A DNA stretch of 64,000 nt. Source: Mycolicibacterium rutilum (GTDB taxonomy: Bacteria; Actinomycetota; Actinomycetes; Mycobacteriales; Mycobacteriaceae). A model generated the notes under the pieces. It did no database searches. It was not told where the DNA came from and saw only the letters and a list, made by a program, of their open reading frames with translations. The stretch spans positions 3,410,001-3,474,000 of the forward strand of contig NZ_LT629971.1 of the NCBI RefSeq assembly GCF_900108565.1. Reading direction: 5' to 3'. This document shows positions 1 to 11,653 of the stretch, piece after piece. The translations under genes and the position numbers were made by a program. Positions within the stretch are counted from its first letter, which is position 1. Every line of letters starts with the position of its first letter.

Positions 1-1
1 A

Positions 2-1561
<1,560 letters not shown>

Positions 1562-1618
1562 TCCGGCGGGGTCGGCGGCCAAGCGCGCGCCGGACTACTA
1601 AGGTCATCTGGCGTGCGG

Positions 1619-1646
1619 GGCCGTCCGCCCAGCGGGGCGGACGGCC
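1619..1646. terminator. Strong 12-bp hairpin between ettA and gdh
   Basis: Perfect inverted repeat GGCCGTCCGCCC / GGGCGGACGGCC with a 4-nt loop (AGCG), 58 nt after the ettA stop and about 46 nt before the gdh start. No U-tract follows, so it may be a mycobacterial tractless terminator for ettA or a structured leader element of gdh. Confidence 0.55.
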
Positions 1647-1691
1647 ACATCCAACGGCGGGTGGTCCGTGCCAACAGGTCAGGAGCGTCGC

Positions 1692-4600
1692 ATGGCGGTG
1701 AATCCGGGGGATAGCGGGGGACCGGCGGGCGCCGAGACCGGGCACCGCGAGTCGCCGGCACTCGACGACCAGACGACGGCGCGGCTGGCTCGCGCGTATC
1801 TGGAGACCTACCGCGGCCCGCACGCCGACGCGCCGGCCGCGGACGCGGCGGTGACGATGCCGGTGACGGCGACCGCGCGTCAGATCGTCTCGCCGAACCT
1901 CATCGCCGCCCATCACCGGCTGGGCCGCTTCCGGCCGTTCGGCGACACCCGCGTCGAGGTCTACCCGTCCGACGATCCGGCGGGCATCGGCCCGGCGCTG
2001 CAGATCGTCACCGACAACACCGCGATGGTGATGGACTCGGTCACGGTGCTGCTGCACCGGTTCGGCGTCGCCTACACCGCGATCATGAACCCGGTGCTGC
2101 GGGTGCACCGCGCGCGGGCCGGTGAACTGCTCGACGTCGCACCCGTCGCCGACGCCGCCGGGTCCCGCACCGGCGTCGACGAGGCCTGGATCCACGTCCA
2201 GCTCGCCGCGACCGTCGACCCCAAGGCGCTCGCCCAGGTGGCGCAGATGCTGCCCAGCGTGCTCGCCGACGCGCGCCACGTCGCGCTCGACGCGCCTGCG
2301 CTCGGGTCGACGCTGCGCGGGCTGGCCCAGGAACTGGCGTCCGACGGTGCGCGGTTCCCGGGCCAGGACCGCGACGACGTCGCCGCGCTGCTGCGCTGGT
2401 TGGCCGACGGGCATTTCGTGCTGCTGGGCTACCAGCGGTGCCCGATCCGCGACGGCCACTCGTCGGTCGATCCGGCGAGCCGGCTGGGCGTGCTGCGGCT
2501 GCGTCAGGACGTGCTGCCGCCGCTGACCGAGGACGGCGAGCTGCTCACGCTGGCGCAGGCGACCATCCCGAGCTACCTGCGCTACGGCGCCTACCCCTAC
2601 ATCGTCGTCGTCCGCGAACAGCACGGGCCCACCGTGGTCGAGCACCGGTTCGTCGGGTTGTTCACCGTCGCCGCGATGAACGCCAACGTCCTTGAGATCC
2701 CGTTGATCTCGCGCAGGGTGAACGAGGCGCTGTCGCTGTCGCGCCGCGACCCCAGCCATCCCGGGCAGCTGCTGCTCGACATCATCCAGACCATTCCGCG
2801 CTCGGAGCTGTTCGCGCTGTCGGCCCGCAGCATCCTGGACATGGTCAAGGCGGTCGTCGACCTCGGATCACGCCGACGCACCCTGCTGTTCATGCGCGCC
2901 GATTCGCTCGCGCACTTCGTGTCGTGCCTGGTCTACCTCCCGCGTGACCGCTACACCACCGCGGTGCGGCTCGAAATGCAGGACATCCTCGTGCGCGAAC
3001 TCGGCGGCGTCAGCATCGAGTACACCGCGCGTGTCAGCGAATCCCCCTGGGCGGTGGTCCATTTCTCGGTGCGGATGCCCGACGGGATCAACGCCCGCGA
3101 CATCGACACGTCACTGGAGAACGAGACGCGGATCCAGGATCTGCTCACCGAGGCGGCCAGGACCTGGGGTGACCGGCTGATCGGGGCGGTCAAGACCGGT
3201 TCGATCGATCAGCGTGCGGCGCAGCACTATTCGGTAGCGTTCTCCGAGGCCTACAAACAGGCGGTCGCGCCGCTGGACGCGATCGGCGACATCGCGATCA
3301 TCGACGAACTGGACGACGGCGCCATCAAACCCGTCCTCTCCGACACCGAGGAGGGCACCGCCCAGCTCACCCTGTATCTGGGTGGGCGTTCGGCGTCGCT
3401 GAGCGACCTGCTGCCGATGCTGCAGTCGATGGGTGTCGTGGTGCTCGAGGAGCGGCCGTTCACGGTGGAGCGGCCCGACGGGCTCACGGTCTGGATCTAC
3501 CAGTTCAAAATCTCGCCGCACAAGTCGATCCCGCGCATCGAGTCCGAGGCCGAACGCGCCGACACCGCGGCACGGTTCGCCGACGCGGTGACCGCGATCT
3601 GGCAGGGCCGCGCCGAGATCGACCGGTTCAACGAGCTGGTGATGCGCGCCGGACTCAACTGGCAACAGGTGTCGGTGCTCCGCAGCTACGCAAAGTACCT
3701 GCGGCAGGCCGGTTTTCCGTACAGCCAGTCGCACATCGAAGGCGTCATCAACGACAACGCCAAGACAGCGCGGTCGCTCGTCGAGCTGTTCGAGGCGCTG
3801 TTCCGGCCCGACACCGAGCAGGACGGCGCACCGAAGCGCCGCGACGCCCAGGCGGCCGCGGCGGCGGTGACCGCCGACATCGACGCGTTGGTCAGCCTGG
3901 ACACCGACCGGGTGCTGCGGGCCTTCGCGTCGATGATCCAGGCGACGCTGCGCACCAACTACTTCGTCGCCCGACCGGAATCGGCCCGCCAGCAGAACGT
4001 GCTGTCCTACAAGCTCGACCCGGGCCTGATCGACGAATTGCCGCTGCCCAGACCGAAATTCGAGATCTTCGTGTACTCACCGCGGGTCGAGGGCGTGCAT
4101 CTCCGCTTCGGCTACGTCGCGCGTGGCGGGCTGCGCTGGTCGGACCGCCGCGAGGATTTCCGCACCGAGATACTCGGCCTGGTCAAGGCGCAGGCCGTCA
4201 AGAACGCGGTAATCGTGCCCGTCGGCGCCAAGGGCGGCTTCGTCGTCAAGCAGCCGCCGACGCCCACCGGCGACGCCGCCGCCGACCGCGACGCCCAGCG
4301 CGCCGAGGGGGTGGCCTGCTACCAGCTGTTCATCGCCGGCCTGCTCGACGTCACCGACAACGTGGACAAGGCCACCGGGCAGGTCGTCGCACCGCCCGAC
4401 GTGGTGCGCCGCGACGGCGACGACGCCTACCTCGTGGTCGCCGCCGACAAGGGCACCGCGACGTTCTCCGACATCGCCAACGAGGTCGCCAAGTCCTACG
4501 GGTTCTGGCTCGGCGACGCGTTCGCCTCGGGCGGTTCGGTCGGCTACGACCACAAGGCCATGGGCATCACCGCCCGCGGCGCCTGGGAGTCGGTCAAACG

Positions 4601-6569
4601 GCACTTCCGCGAGATGGGCGTCGACACCCAGTCCGAGGACTTCACTGTGGTCGGGGTCGGCGACATGAGCGGCGACGTCTTCGGCAACGGCATGCTGCTG
4701 TCCCAACACATCCGGCTGCTCGCCGCGTTCGACCACCGGCACATCTTCATCGACCCCGATCCCGACGCCGCCCGCTCGTGGGAGGAACGCAAGCGCCTGT
4801 TCGAGCTGCCGCGGTCCAGCTGGGAGGACTACGACACGTCGCTGATCAGCGAGGGCGGCGGCGTCTACAGCCGGGAGCACAAGTCGATCCCGATCAGCCC
4901 GCAGGCCCGCGCGGCGCTGGGCATCGACGACGGCGTCGACGAGTTGACCCCACCGAACCTGATCAAGGCGATCCTCAAGGCGCCCGCCGACCTGCTGTTC
5001 AACGGCGGCATCGGCACCTACATCAAGGCCGAGACCGAATCCGACGCCGACGTCGGCGACCGCGCCAACGACCCGGTGCGGGTCAACGGAAACCAGTTGC
5101 GCGTCAAGGTGGTTGGCGAAGGTGGCAACCTCGGGGTCACCGCGCTGGGGCGCATCGAGTTCGACCTCGCCGGCGGCCGCATCAACACCGACGCGCTGGA
5201 CAACTCCGCGGGCGTCGACTGCTCCGACCACGAGGTCAACATCAAGATCCTGATCGACTCGCTGGTCACCGCCGGCAAGGTCAGCGCCGAGGAGCGCACC
5301 GACCTGCTGCTGTCGATGACCGACGAAGTCGGCCGGCTGGTGCTCAAGGACAACGAGGACCAGAACGACCTGATGGGCACCAGCCGCGCGAACGCGGACA
5401 GCCTGCTGCCGGTGCACTCGCGGATGATCAAGGCCTTCGTCGCCGACCGCGGCCTCAACCGCGAACTGGAGGCGCTGCCCTCGGAGAAGGAGATCCGCCG
5501 CCGCACCGACGCCGGAATCGGTTTGACCTCACCGGAACTGGCCACGCTGATGGCGCACGTGAAGCTGGCGCTGAAGGCCGACGTGCTGGCCAGTGACCTG
5601 CCCGACCAGGAGGCGTTCGCGTCGCGGCTGCCGTGGTACTTCCCGGAGAAGCTGCGCGAACCGTTCGGCGCGGAGATCCGGGCGCACCAACTGCGCCGCG
5701 AGATCGTCACCACCATGCTCGTCAACGACCTCGTCGACACCAGCGGGATCACCTACGCCTACCGGGTCAGCGAGGACGTCGGGGTGGGCCCCGTCGACGC
5801 GGTCCGCAGCTTCGCCGCGGCCAACGCGATCTTCCGGATCAGCGACGTGTGGCGCGCCATCCGCTCCGCCGGCGACACCGGTGTCTCCGTCGCGGTCACC
5901 GACCGCATGACCCTGGATCTTCGGCGGCTGGTCGACCGGGCCGGCCGGTGGCTCCTCAACTACCGCCCGCAGCCGCTGGCGGTGGGCGCCGAGATCAACC
6001 GGTTCGGTGCCAAGGTGGCGGCGCTGACGCCCCGGATGTCGGAATGGCTGCGCGGCGACGACGAGGCGATCGTGGCCAAGGAAGCCGACGACTTCGCCTC
6101 CCACGGAGTCCCCAAGGACCTGGCGTACATGGTCGCGACCGGCCTGTACCAGTTCAGCCTGCTCGACATCATCGACATCGGCGACATCGTCGACCGCGAA
6201 CCCGATGAGGTCGCGGACACGTACTTCGCGCTGATGGACTACCTCAACACCGACACCCTGCTGACGGCGGTGTCGCGGCTCGAACGTGACGACCGCTGGC
6301 ACTCGTTGGCGCGGTTGGCGATTCGCGACGACATCTACGGTTCGCTGCGGGCGCTGTGCCTGGACGTGCTGGCCGTCGGTGAGCCCGAGGAGACCGGTGA
6401 GGAGAAGATCGCAGAGTGGGAGACGACGAACGGGTCGCGGGTCGACCGTGCCCGCCGCACCCTCAGCGAGATTCATGAGAGCGGCCAGCACGACCTGGCC
6501 ACGCTGTCGGTGGCGGCGCGCCAGATCCGCAGCATGACACGAACGAGTGGAACGGGGACTTCACGGTGA
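1692..6569 (+). CDS. gdh: NAD-specific glutamate dehydrogenase, large (GDH180-type)
   Basis: Catalyses reversible oxidative deamination of glutamate to 2-oxoglutarate and ammonia with NAD, linking nitrogen balance to the TCA cycle. At 1625 aa it belongs to the large 180-kDa class with long N- and C-terminal regulatory regions. The catalytic core is visible near residues 808-845 ([16 protein letters not shown], then [13 protein letters not shown]), and the dinucleotide-binding region [13 protein letters not shown] lies near 990. I chose the ATG at 1692 because AGGAG sits 6 nt upstream; an in-frame GTG at 1668 has poorer context. It ends in a GTGA overlap with the next gene, so the two are probably co-transcribed. 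In mycobacteria this enzyme is, from memory, held in check by the FHA protein GarA. Confidence 0.95.
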   Translation: MAVNPGDSGGPAGAETGHRESPALDDQTTARLARAYLETYRGPHADAPAADAAVTMPVTATARQIVSPNLIAAHHRLGRFRPFGDTRVEVYPSDDPAGIGPALQIVTDNTAMVMDSVTVLLHRFGVAYTAIMNPVLRVHRARAGELLDVAPVADAAGSRTGVDEAWIHVQLAATVDPKALAQVAQMLPSVLADARHVALDAPALGSTLRGLAQELASDGARFPGQDRDDVAALLRWLADGHFVLLGYQRCPIRDGHSSVDPASRLGVLRLRQDVLPPLTEDGELLTLAQATIPSYLRYGAYPYIVVVREQHGPTVVEHRFVGLFTVAAMNANVLEIPLISRRVNEALSLSRRDPSHPGQLLLDIIQTIPRSELFALSARSILDMVKAVVDLGSRRRTLLFMRADSLAHFVSCLVYLPRDRYTTAVRLEMQDILVRELGGVSIEYTARVSESPWAVVHFSVRMPDGINARDIDTSLENETRIQDLLTEAARTWGDRLIGAVKTGSIDQRAAQHYSVAFSEAYKQAVAPLDAIGDIAIIDELDDGAIKPVLSDTEEGTAQLTLYLGGRSASLSDLLPMLQSMGVVVLEERPFTVERPDGLTVWIYQFKISPHKSIPRIESEAERADTAARFADAVTAIWQGRAEIDRFNELVMRAGLNWQQVSVLRSYAKYLRQAGFPYSQSHIEGVINDNAKTARSLVELFEALFRPDTEQDGAPKRRDAQAAAAAVTADIDALVSLDTDRVLRAFASMIQATLRTNYFVARPESARQQNVLSYKLDPGLIDELPLPRPKFEIFVYSPRVEGVHLRFGYVARGGLRWSDRREDFRTEILGLVKAQAVKNAVIVPVGAKGGFVVKQPPTPTGDAAADRDAQRAEGVACYQLFIAGLLDVTDNVDKATGQVVAPPDVVRRDGDDAYLVVAADKGTATFSDIANEVAKSYGFWLGDAFASGGSVGYDHKAMGITARGAWESVKRHFREMGVDTQSEDFTVVGVGDMSGDVFGNGMLLSQHIRLLAAFDHRHIFIDPDPDAARSWEERKRLFELPRSSWEDYDTSLISEGGGVYSREHKSIPISPQARAALGIDDGVDELTPPNLIKAILKAPADLLFNGGIGTYIKAETESDADVGDRANDPVRVNGNQLRVKVVGEGGNLGVTALGRIEFDLAGGRINTDALDNSAGVDCSDHEVNIKILIDSLVTAGKVSAEERTDLLLSMTDEVGRLVLKDNEDQNDLMGTSRANADSLLPVHSRMIKAFVADRGLNRELEALPSEKEIRRRTDAGIGLTSPELATLMAHVKLALKADVLASDLPDQEAFASRLPWYFPEKLREPFGAEIRAHQLRREIVTTMLVNDLVDTSGITYAYRVSEDVGVGPVDAVRSFAAANAIFRISDVWRAIRSAGDTGVSVAVTDRMTLDLRRLVDRAGRWLLNYRPQPLAVGAEINRFGAKVAALTPRMSEWLRGDDEAIVAKEADDFASHGVPKDLAYMVATGLYQFSLLDIIDIGDIVDREPDEVADTYFALMDYLNTDTLLTAVSRLERDDRWHSLARLAIRDDIYGSLRALCLDVLAVGEPEETGEEKIAEWETTNGSRVDRARRTLSEIHESGQHDLATLSVAARQIRSMTRTSGTGTSR

Positions 6570-6979
6570 CGATCGGTTTCGTCGCGCCGGTACATGTCCG
6601 GTGGTCGGACATCGACATGTACCAGCACATCAACCACGCCACGATGGTGACGCTGCTGGAGGAGGCGCGGATCCCGTTCCTGCGTGAGCCGTTCGGGCCG
6701 GAGATCGAGACCATCGGCCTGCTCATCGCCGATGTGAACATCTCGTACAAAGCCCAACTGCGGCTGATCGATTCGCCGCTGCAGGTCACCATGTGGTCCA
6801 AGCGGGTACGCGCTGTCGACTTCACCGTCGGCTACGAGGTCCGCTCGGTCGGCGCACCGGCCGACTCGAAGCCGGCGGTGATCGCCGAGACCCAGCTGGC
6901 CGCCGTGCACATCAAGGAGCAACGGCTGCAACGGCTTTCCGAGCAGCAGCGGGAGTATCTGCAGCGATATCAGCGATGA
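6566..6979 (+). CDS. Acyl-CoA thioesterase, 4-hydroxybenzoyl-CoA thioesterase (hot-dog) family
   Basis: A 137-aa single hot-dog domain protein. The N-terminal motif [17 protein letters not shown] carries the Asp and His-Asn pattern typical of 4HBT/YbgC-type thioesterases, which hydrolyse acyl-CoA to free acid and CoA. The substrate is not predictable from sequence. The GTG start overlaps the gdh stop (GTGA) and the stop overlaps the next gene (ATGA), so gdh, this gene and the next form a tightly coupled operon. It corresponds by position to M. tuberculosis Rv2475c (recalled). Confidence 0.85.
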   Translation: MTIGFVAPVHVRWSDIDMYQHINHATMVTLLEEARIPFLREPFGPEIETIGLLIADVNISYKAQLRLIDSPLQVTMWSKRVRAVDFTVGYEVRSVGAPADSKPAVIAETQLAAVHIKEQRLQRLSEQQREYLQRYQR

Positions 6980-7635
6980 CGAATCCGGACCGCGGTGTGT
7001 GGCCGGCCGACGGCGCCCACCGGGAAGACCTCGCGACGTTCACCGAACGCGCGCTGCGGCTCGACGAGGCTGCGGTGATCCGGCTGCGCCAGCGCGGCGA
7101 GGGAGCGGTGGTCGCCTGGGTGGCCACCGGTTTCGACGTGCTGGCCAGCCGCGTGGTCGAGGGCCGGGTCAATCCGCCGGACCTGTCGGCAGGCGCCGAC
7201 GCGCTTGCCGCGGGTCTGCGCGCGATGGACCGCACCGGTTACGTCGATCCGGGATTCTCGATGGACTCCGCGTGGCGCGGCGCGCTGCCGCCGGAGACGG
7301 GCTTCGTGCATCTGGACGACGTACCGGCCCGCGTGGTGCTCGACCTGGCGCAGCGCGGCGGTGCACTGGTCAAAGAGCACTCCGGCGGGCACGGTCCGCC
7401 GGTGTCGCTGCTGGATCAGGAGGTCATGGAGGTCAGCTCGGGTGCCGACACGGTCGGTATCCCGATGCGGTGTGTGTTCGCCTTGACCGCAATGGGTTTC
7501 CTGCCGCAGACCGGTTCGGCCGTCGCCGCCGACGAGATGGTGCGCGTGCGGGCGCTGCCGACGTGGCTGCGCATCGACGCCCGGTTCGGTTCGGTGTACC
7601 GGCGCCGCGGCAACCCGCTGGCGGTGCTGCGGTAA
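6976..7635 (+). CDS. Conserved mycobacterial protein of unknown function (Rv2474c-like position)
   Basis: A 219-aa soluble protein starting at the ATG that overlaps the thioesterase stop (ATGA). I recognise no catalytic motif, signal peptide or membrane span. It is moderately acidic and ends in an Arg-rich stretch (YRRRGNPLAVLR). Translational coupling to gdh and the thioesterase suggests a joint role, but none can be assigned. It converges with aglA on the other strand, with 26 bp between them. Confidence 0.8.
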   Translation: MTNPDRGVWPADGAHREDLATFTERALRLDEAAVIRLRQRGEGAVVAWVATGFDVLASRVVEGRVNPPDLSAGADALAAGLRAMDRTGYVDPGFSMDSAWRGALPPETGFVHLDDVPARVVLDLAQRGGALVKEHSGGHGPPVSLLDQEVMEVSSGADTVGIPMRCVFALTAMGFLPQTGSAVAADEMVRVRALPTWLRIDARFGSVYRRRGNPLAVLR

Positions 7636-7661
7636 CTCGCCGCCCGGTGGACCGGCGCGAA

Positions 7662-9230
7662 CTAGACCAGCCAGGCCGCGGTGTCGGGCGGCAGTGTGCC
7701 GTCGAGAACGGGGCCGCTGGCCAGCAGTACCTCGCCCTCGGGCAGCGGGATCGGCACGGCGCCGGCATTGAGCACACATACGAGCCCGCCGCTGCGGTGG
7801 AACACCAGGACGTCGGTGGGGGAGTCGAGCCACTCCACCGCCGAGCCGCTGAATTCCTCACGCGCACGCCGTAACCCGATGGCCCGACGGTAGAACGCGA
7901 GCGTCGATGCCGGATCCGCGAGTTGCTTCTCCACCGTCAACGCCGCCCACTCCGGCGGCATCGGCAACCACGTGTCGGGGTGGTCGGAGAACCCGAACGG
8001 GGGAGTCTCGCCGGACCACGGCATCGGGATGCGGCAACCGTCGCGGCCCCGGCGGGTATGCCCGGAGCGCTCCCACACCGGATCCTGCAGCGCCTCGTCG
8101 GGCAGGTCGTCGACGTTGGGCAGTCCGAGTTCCTCACCGTTGTAGAGGAACACCGCGCCCGGCAGCGCCAGCATGACCAGAGCCATCGCCCTGGCGCGTG
8201 CCAGGCCCGCCGTGCCGCCGCCGTAGCGAGTCGGGGGCCGCTCCACGTCGTGGTTGGCCAGCGTCCAGGTGGGGACGGCATCCACGAGATCGACTGCGGC
8301 CAACGAGTTCTCGATGGCCGAACGAATGTCGCGCGCATCGAAGTCGGCGCGCACGAGCCGAAAGTTGAAACCCAGGTGCAGCTCGTCGGGCCGCACGTAG
8401 CGGGAGAACTGCTCGCTGTCGTAGACCCAGACCTCGCCGATCGCGACGGCGCAGGGGTAGTCGTCGAACACGCGGCGGATAGCCCGGTGGATGTCGTGCA
8501 CGCCGTCGTGGTTGAACCGCGGATCGTCGTCCATCTCGGCGAGCAGCATCTCGGGCTTGGCGGTCGGCATGTCGGGCAGTCCCGGCGGCTTGGCCATCCC
8601 GTGCGCGACGTCGATACGGAACCCGTCGACGCCGCGGTCGAGCCAGAACCGCAGCGTGGTCTCGAGGTCGGCGAACACCTCGGGGTTGTCCCAGTTCAGG
8701 TCGGGTTGCTCGGCGTCGAACAGGTGCAGGTACCACTGTCCCGGGGAGCCGTCGGGCTCGGTGACGCGGGTCCACGCCGGGCCGCCGAAGATCGACAGCC
8801 AGTTGTTGGGTGGGCGGCTTCCGTCGGGCCCTGCGCCGTCCCGGAAGATGTAGCGCTCGCGCTCGGCGGATCCCGGCGCCGCCGCCAGCGCAGCCTGAAA
8901 CCACGGATGCGCCGAACTGGTGTGGTTGGGCACCAGGTCCATCGTCACCTTGATGCCGCGAGCGTGGGCGGCCTCGACGAGACGGTCCATCGCGGCCAGA
9001 TCGCCGAACAGCGGGTCGATGTCGCGCGGATCGGCCACGTCGTAGCCGTGGTCGGCCATCGGCGACACCATCACCGGGTTGAGCCAGATCGCGTCGACGC
9101 CGAGCGACTCGAGGTAGTCGAGTCCGGCGCTCACGCCGTCGAGATCACCGACGCCATCGGAGTCGCTGTCCCGAAACGACCTTGGATACACCTGGTAGAA
9201 CAGCGCGTGCGACCACCAGCGGCTGTCCAT
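7662..9230 (-). CDS. aglA: Alpha-glucosidase, glycoside hydrolase family 13
   Basis: A 522-aa GH13 enzyme of the oligo-1,6-glucosidase/alpha-glucosidase type, releasing glucose from non-reducing ends of short alpha-glucans, trehalose or sucrose-like sugars. The (beta/alpha)8 barrel motifs are in order: DLVPNHTS near residues 98-105, GFRIDVAH with nucleophile Asp207, IGEVW with acid/base Glu266, and the transition-state stabiliser motif ANHD near 325-328. No signal peptide is seen, so it is cytoplasmic. Its ATG shares one base with the glbO stop (TGATG), giving a two-gene operon; the same pairing is recalled for M. tuberculosis Rv2471-Rv2470. Confidence 0.93.
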   Translation of the reverse strand: MDSRWWSHALFYQVYPRSFRDSDSDGVGDLDGVSAGLDYLESLGVDAIWLNPVMVSPMADHGYDVADPRDIDPLFGDLAAMDRLVEAAHARGIKVTMDLVPNHTSSAHPWFQAALAAAPGSAERERYIFRDGAGPDGSRPPNNWLSIFGGPAWTRVTEPDGSPGQWYLHLFDAEQPDLNWDNPEVFADLETTLRFWLDRGVDGFRIDVAHGMAKPPGLPDMPTAKPEMLLAEMDDDPRFNHDGVHDIHRAIRRVFDDYPCAVAIGEVWVYDSEQFSRYVRPDELHLGFNFRLVRADFDARDIRSAIENSLAAVDLVDAVPTWTLANHDVERPPTRYGGGTAGLARARAMALVMLALPGAVFLYNGEELGLPNVDDLPDEALQDPVWERSGHTRRGRDGCRIPMPWSGETPPFGFSDHPDTWLPMPPEWAALTVEKQLADPASTLAFYRRAIGLRRAREEFSGSAVEWLDSPTDVLVFHRSGGLVCVLNAGAVPIPLPEGEVLLASGPVLDGTLPPDTAAWLV

Positions 9231-9634
9231 CAGAACGTCGAGTTCACCATCGAGTGGGCCGCCATCTCCAGGTAGTCCAGCAGCGCCTGTCGGTGCGCGT
9301 CGTCGAGCGTGTCCGAGTCGATGGACGCCACGGCGGTGTGCATGCAGCGCAACCAGGCGTCGCGCTCGATGAAGCCGATGCGAAACGGCGCGTGCCGCAT
9401 CCGCAGCCGCGGGTGCCCGCGCTGGTCGGAGTAGGTTCGCGGACCGCCCCAGTACTGCTCGAGGAACATCCGCAGGCGCACCTCGGCGGGCCCGAGATCC
9501 TCTTCGGGGTAGAGCGGACGCAGGATCTCGTCGTCGCGAACCAGCTCGTAGAACCGCGCCACAATCGCCCGGAACGTCTCGTGGCCACCGACGTCGTCGT
9601 AGAACGATCCCTGTGGCTGTGTCACGCCCCCCAT
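9230..9634 (-). CDS. glbO: Group II truncated haemoglobin (trHbO)
   Basis: A 134-aa 2-on-2 globin that binds O2 in mycobacteria; reported roles include redox signalling and peroxidase-like chemistry. Hallmarks of the trHbO group are the ARFY helix-B tyrosine, [19 protein letters not shown], and RMRHAPF carrying the proximal histidine. The longer frame reaches 9688, but I chose the ATG at 9634 because AAGGA lies 5 nt upstream and the length then fits the family (about 128 aa). It precedes aglA with a 1-nt overlap. A 132-bp gap separates it from the divergent HNH gene and must hold both promoters. Confidence 0.93.
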   Translation of the reverse strand: MGGVTQPQGSFYDDVGGHETFRAIVARFYELVRDDEILRPLYPEEDLGPAEVRLRMFLEQYWGGPRTYSDQRGHPRLRMRHAPFRIGFIERDAWLRCMHTAVASIDSDTLDDAHRQALLDYLEMAAHSMVNSTF

Positions 9635-9766
9635 TGTTCCTTGTTGCTGGAACAGCCAGGTCAGCCGGTCGTTACACCGGATGTTCACCGGACTGACCTG
9701 CGAACACGCTAAGAATTGTCGTGCGATTCACAGCAATCCGTGGTGAACTGTCTCCTCGGAGGACGT

Positions 9767-10435
<669 letters not shown>

Positions 10436-10460
10436 TCGGGCCTGGTATACGGTTTGCGAC

Positions 10461-10754
10461 GTGAGCACCGCACTGAGTCATGCCCTCATGGGAGGCATTC
10501 CGCTGGCCCTCACGTTCGTGCTGATCGTGCTGATCTGGGGCGTCGGCAAGAACCGCAAGGGACCGCACCCGGAGACCTACAAGCTGTCCGAGCCGTGGAC
10601 GCACGCGCCGATTCTGTGGGCGTCCGACGAGCCGACCGAGCACGCCCACAACACCGGGCGCAGCCTGGTGGCCGACACCGCTGTGCACAGCGACGACGCG
10701 GGCGAGCAGAGTTCTCACGTGACGATTGGAGGCGGCGCAAGTGGCAAGTGGTGA
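10461..10754 (+). CDS. ctaJ: Small membrane protein, probable cytochrome aa3 oxidase accessory subunit CtaJ
   Basis: A 97-aa protein with one clear N-terminal membrane helix (about residues 8-28, [18 protein letters not shown]), followed by a polar tail containing [21 protein letters not shown] identify it by synteny: counting genes from gdh, it falls where M. smegmatis MSMEG_4693 should be. I recall that protein as a newly found complex IV subunit (CtaJ) in cryo-EM structures of the III2IV2 supercomplex; this rests on memory, not on a search. Its stop overlaps the next gene by 14 nt, so the two are translationally linked. Confidence 0.65.
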   Translation: MSTALSHALMGGIPLALTFVLIVLIWGVGKNRKGPHPETYKLSEPWTHAPILWASDEPTEHAHNTGRSLVADTAVHSDDAGEQSSHVTIGGGASGKW

Positions 10755-11208
10755 GCTCACGACGGTCGACCCGGCCAACCTGCCCGTCGGATGGGCCCTG
10801 ACCTCCAGCGGCCGCCTGTCCGGCGTCACCGAGCCCGGTGAGCTGTCGGTCCGCTATCCGTTCCCGATGAAGGACCTGGTGTTCCTCGACGACGCGCTCA
10901 AGTACGGTTCGCGCGCGGCCAAGGCCCGGTTCGCGGTCTACATCGGCGACCTCGGCGCGGACACCGCCGCGACGGCGCGCGAGATCCTGGCCAAGGTGCC
11001 GACACCCAGCAACGCGGTGCTGTTGGCGGTCTCGCCGGACCAGCGCGCGATCGAGGTCGTCTACGGCGCCGACGTGAAGGGCCGCGGCATCGAGGAGGCC
11101 GCCCCATTGGGCGTCTCGGCGGCCGCGGCGTCGTTCAAGGACGGCAACCTGATGGACGGCCTGATCAGCGCGGTGCGGGTGATGAGCGCCGGAGTCGTTC
11201 CGGCCTGA
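10741..11208 (+). CDS. ctaI: DUF5130-type protein, probable cytochrome aa3 oxidase accessory subunit CtaI
   Basis: A 155-aa protein with no membrane span. Its central part ([17 protein letters not shown], then a beta-alpha pattern ending in [12 protein letters not shown]) resembles TPM/DUF5130-like domains. The GTG start at 10741 is chosen because GGAGG lies 8 nt upstream. It overlaps the preceding small membrane protein by 14 nt. By synteny it corresponds to M. smegmatis MSMEG_4692, recalled as the complex IV associated subunit CtaI. The family-level call is solid; the oxidase role is inferred from remembered literature. Confidence 0.6.
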   Translation: MASGELTTVDPANLPVGWALTSSGRLSGVTEPGELSVRYPFPMKDLVFLDDALKYGSRAAKARFAVYIGDLGADTAATAREILAKVPTPSNAVLLAVSPDQRAIEVVYGADVKGRGIEEAAPLGVSAAAASFKDGNLMDGLISAVRVMSAGVVPA

Positions 11209-11214
11209 CCCGCG

Positions 11215-11565
11215 TCAGGGAGCGTCGGCGGCCAGCGCGGCCCGGATCTCGACGTAGCGCTCCAGGAACCGTCGCTCATCGAGCCGTTTGCGGCGCAGCC
11301 ATCCGGTGACCTCGTCGTTGCATTTGCTGGTGTTGCACGACGCGCACGCCGGTACGACGTTGTCGATGGTGTAGCGGCCGCCGCGGCTGATGGCCATGAC
11401 GCAGTCGCGCTGCAGCGGCCGGTCGGTCGCCCCGCAGTAGGCGCAGCCCTGCCAAGCGGCCTTGAGTGACTCCCACTGCGCTGTCGTCAGGTCGTTGTCG
11501 ACGGCGCCGAGGCGCCGCTGACGTCTGCGGGCAGCCCTGGCCCGGCGTGATCTGCTGACTGCCAC
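11215..11565 (-). CDS. Small HNH nuclease-like protein
   Basis: A 116-aa basic protein with an Arg-rich N-terminus (RSRRARAARRRQRR) and a compact HNH motif: CAYCGATD, CVMAISRGGRYTIDNVVPACASCN. Two Cys-x2-Cys pairs are present. The usual DH of the first strand is replaced by RDCVMAISRGG, so the catalytic His is not in its standard place; it may be a divergent or inactive HNH. GTG start with a weak ribosome site. It converges with the ctaI-like gene, with 6 bp between them. Confidence 0.72.
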   Translation of the reverse strand: MAVSRSRRARAARRRQRRLGAVDNDLTTAQWESLKAAWQGCAYCGATDRPLQRDCVMAISRGGRYTIDNVVPACASCNTSKCNDEVTGWLRRKRLDERRFLERYVEIRAALAADAP

Positions 11566-11653
11566 CTCGGCAGCCTACGAGCGTCGAGCGTGCACAAAGC
11601 GCTGATATATCGCGGCGTGTCGTCGCGCCAGGGGAGGGCCGCCCCCTCAGGGG

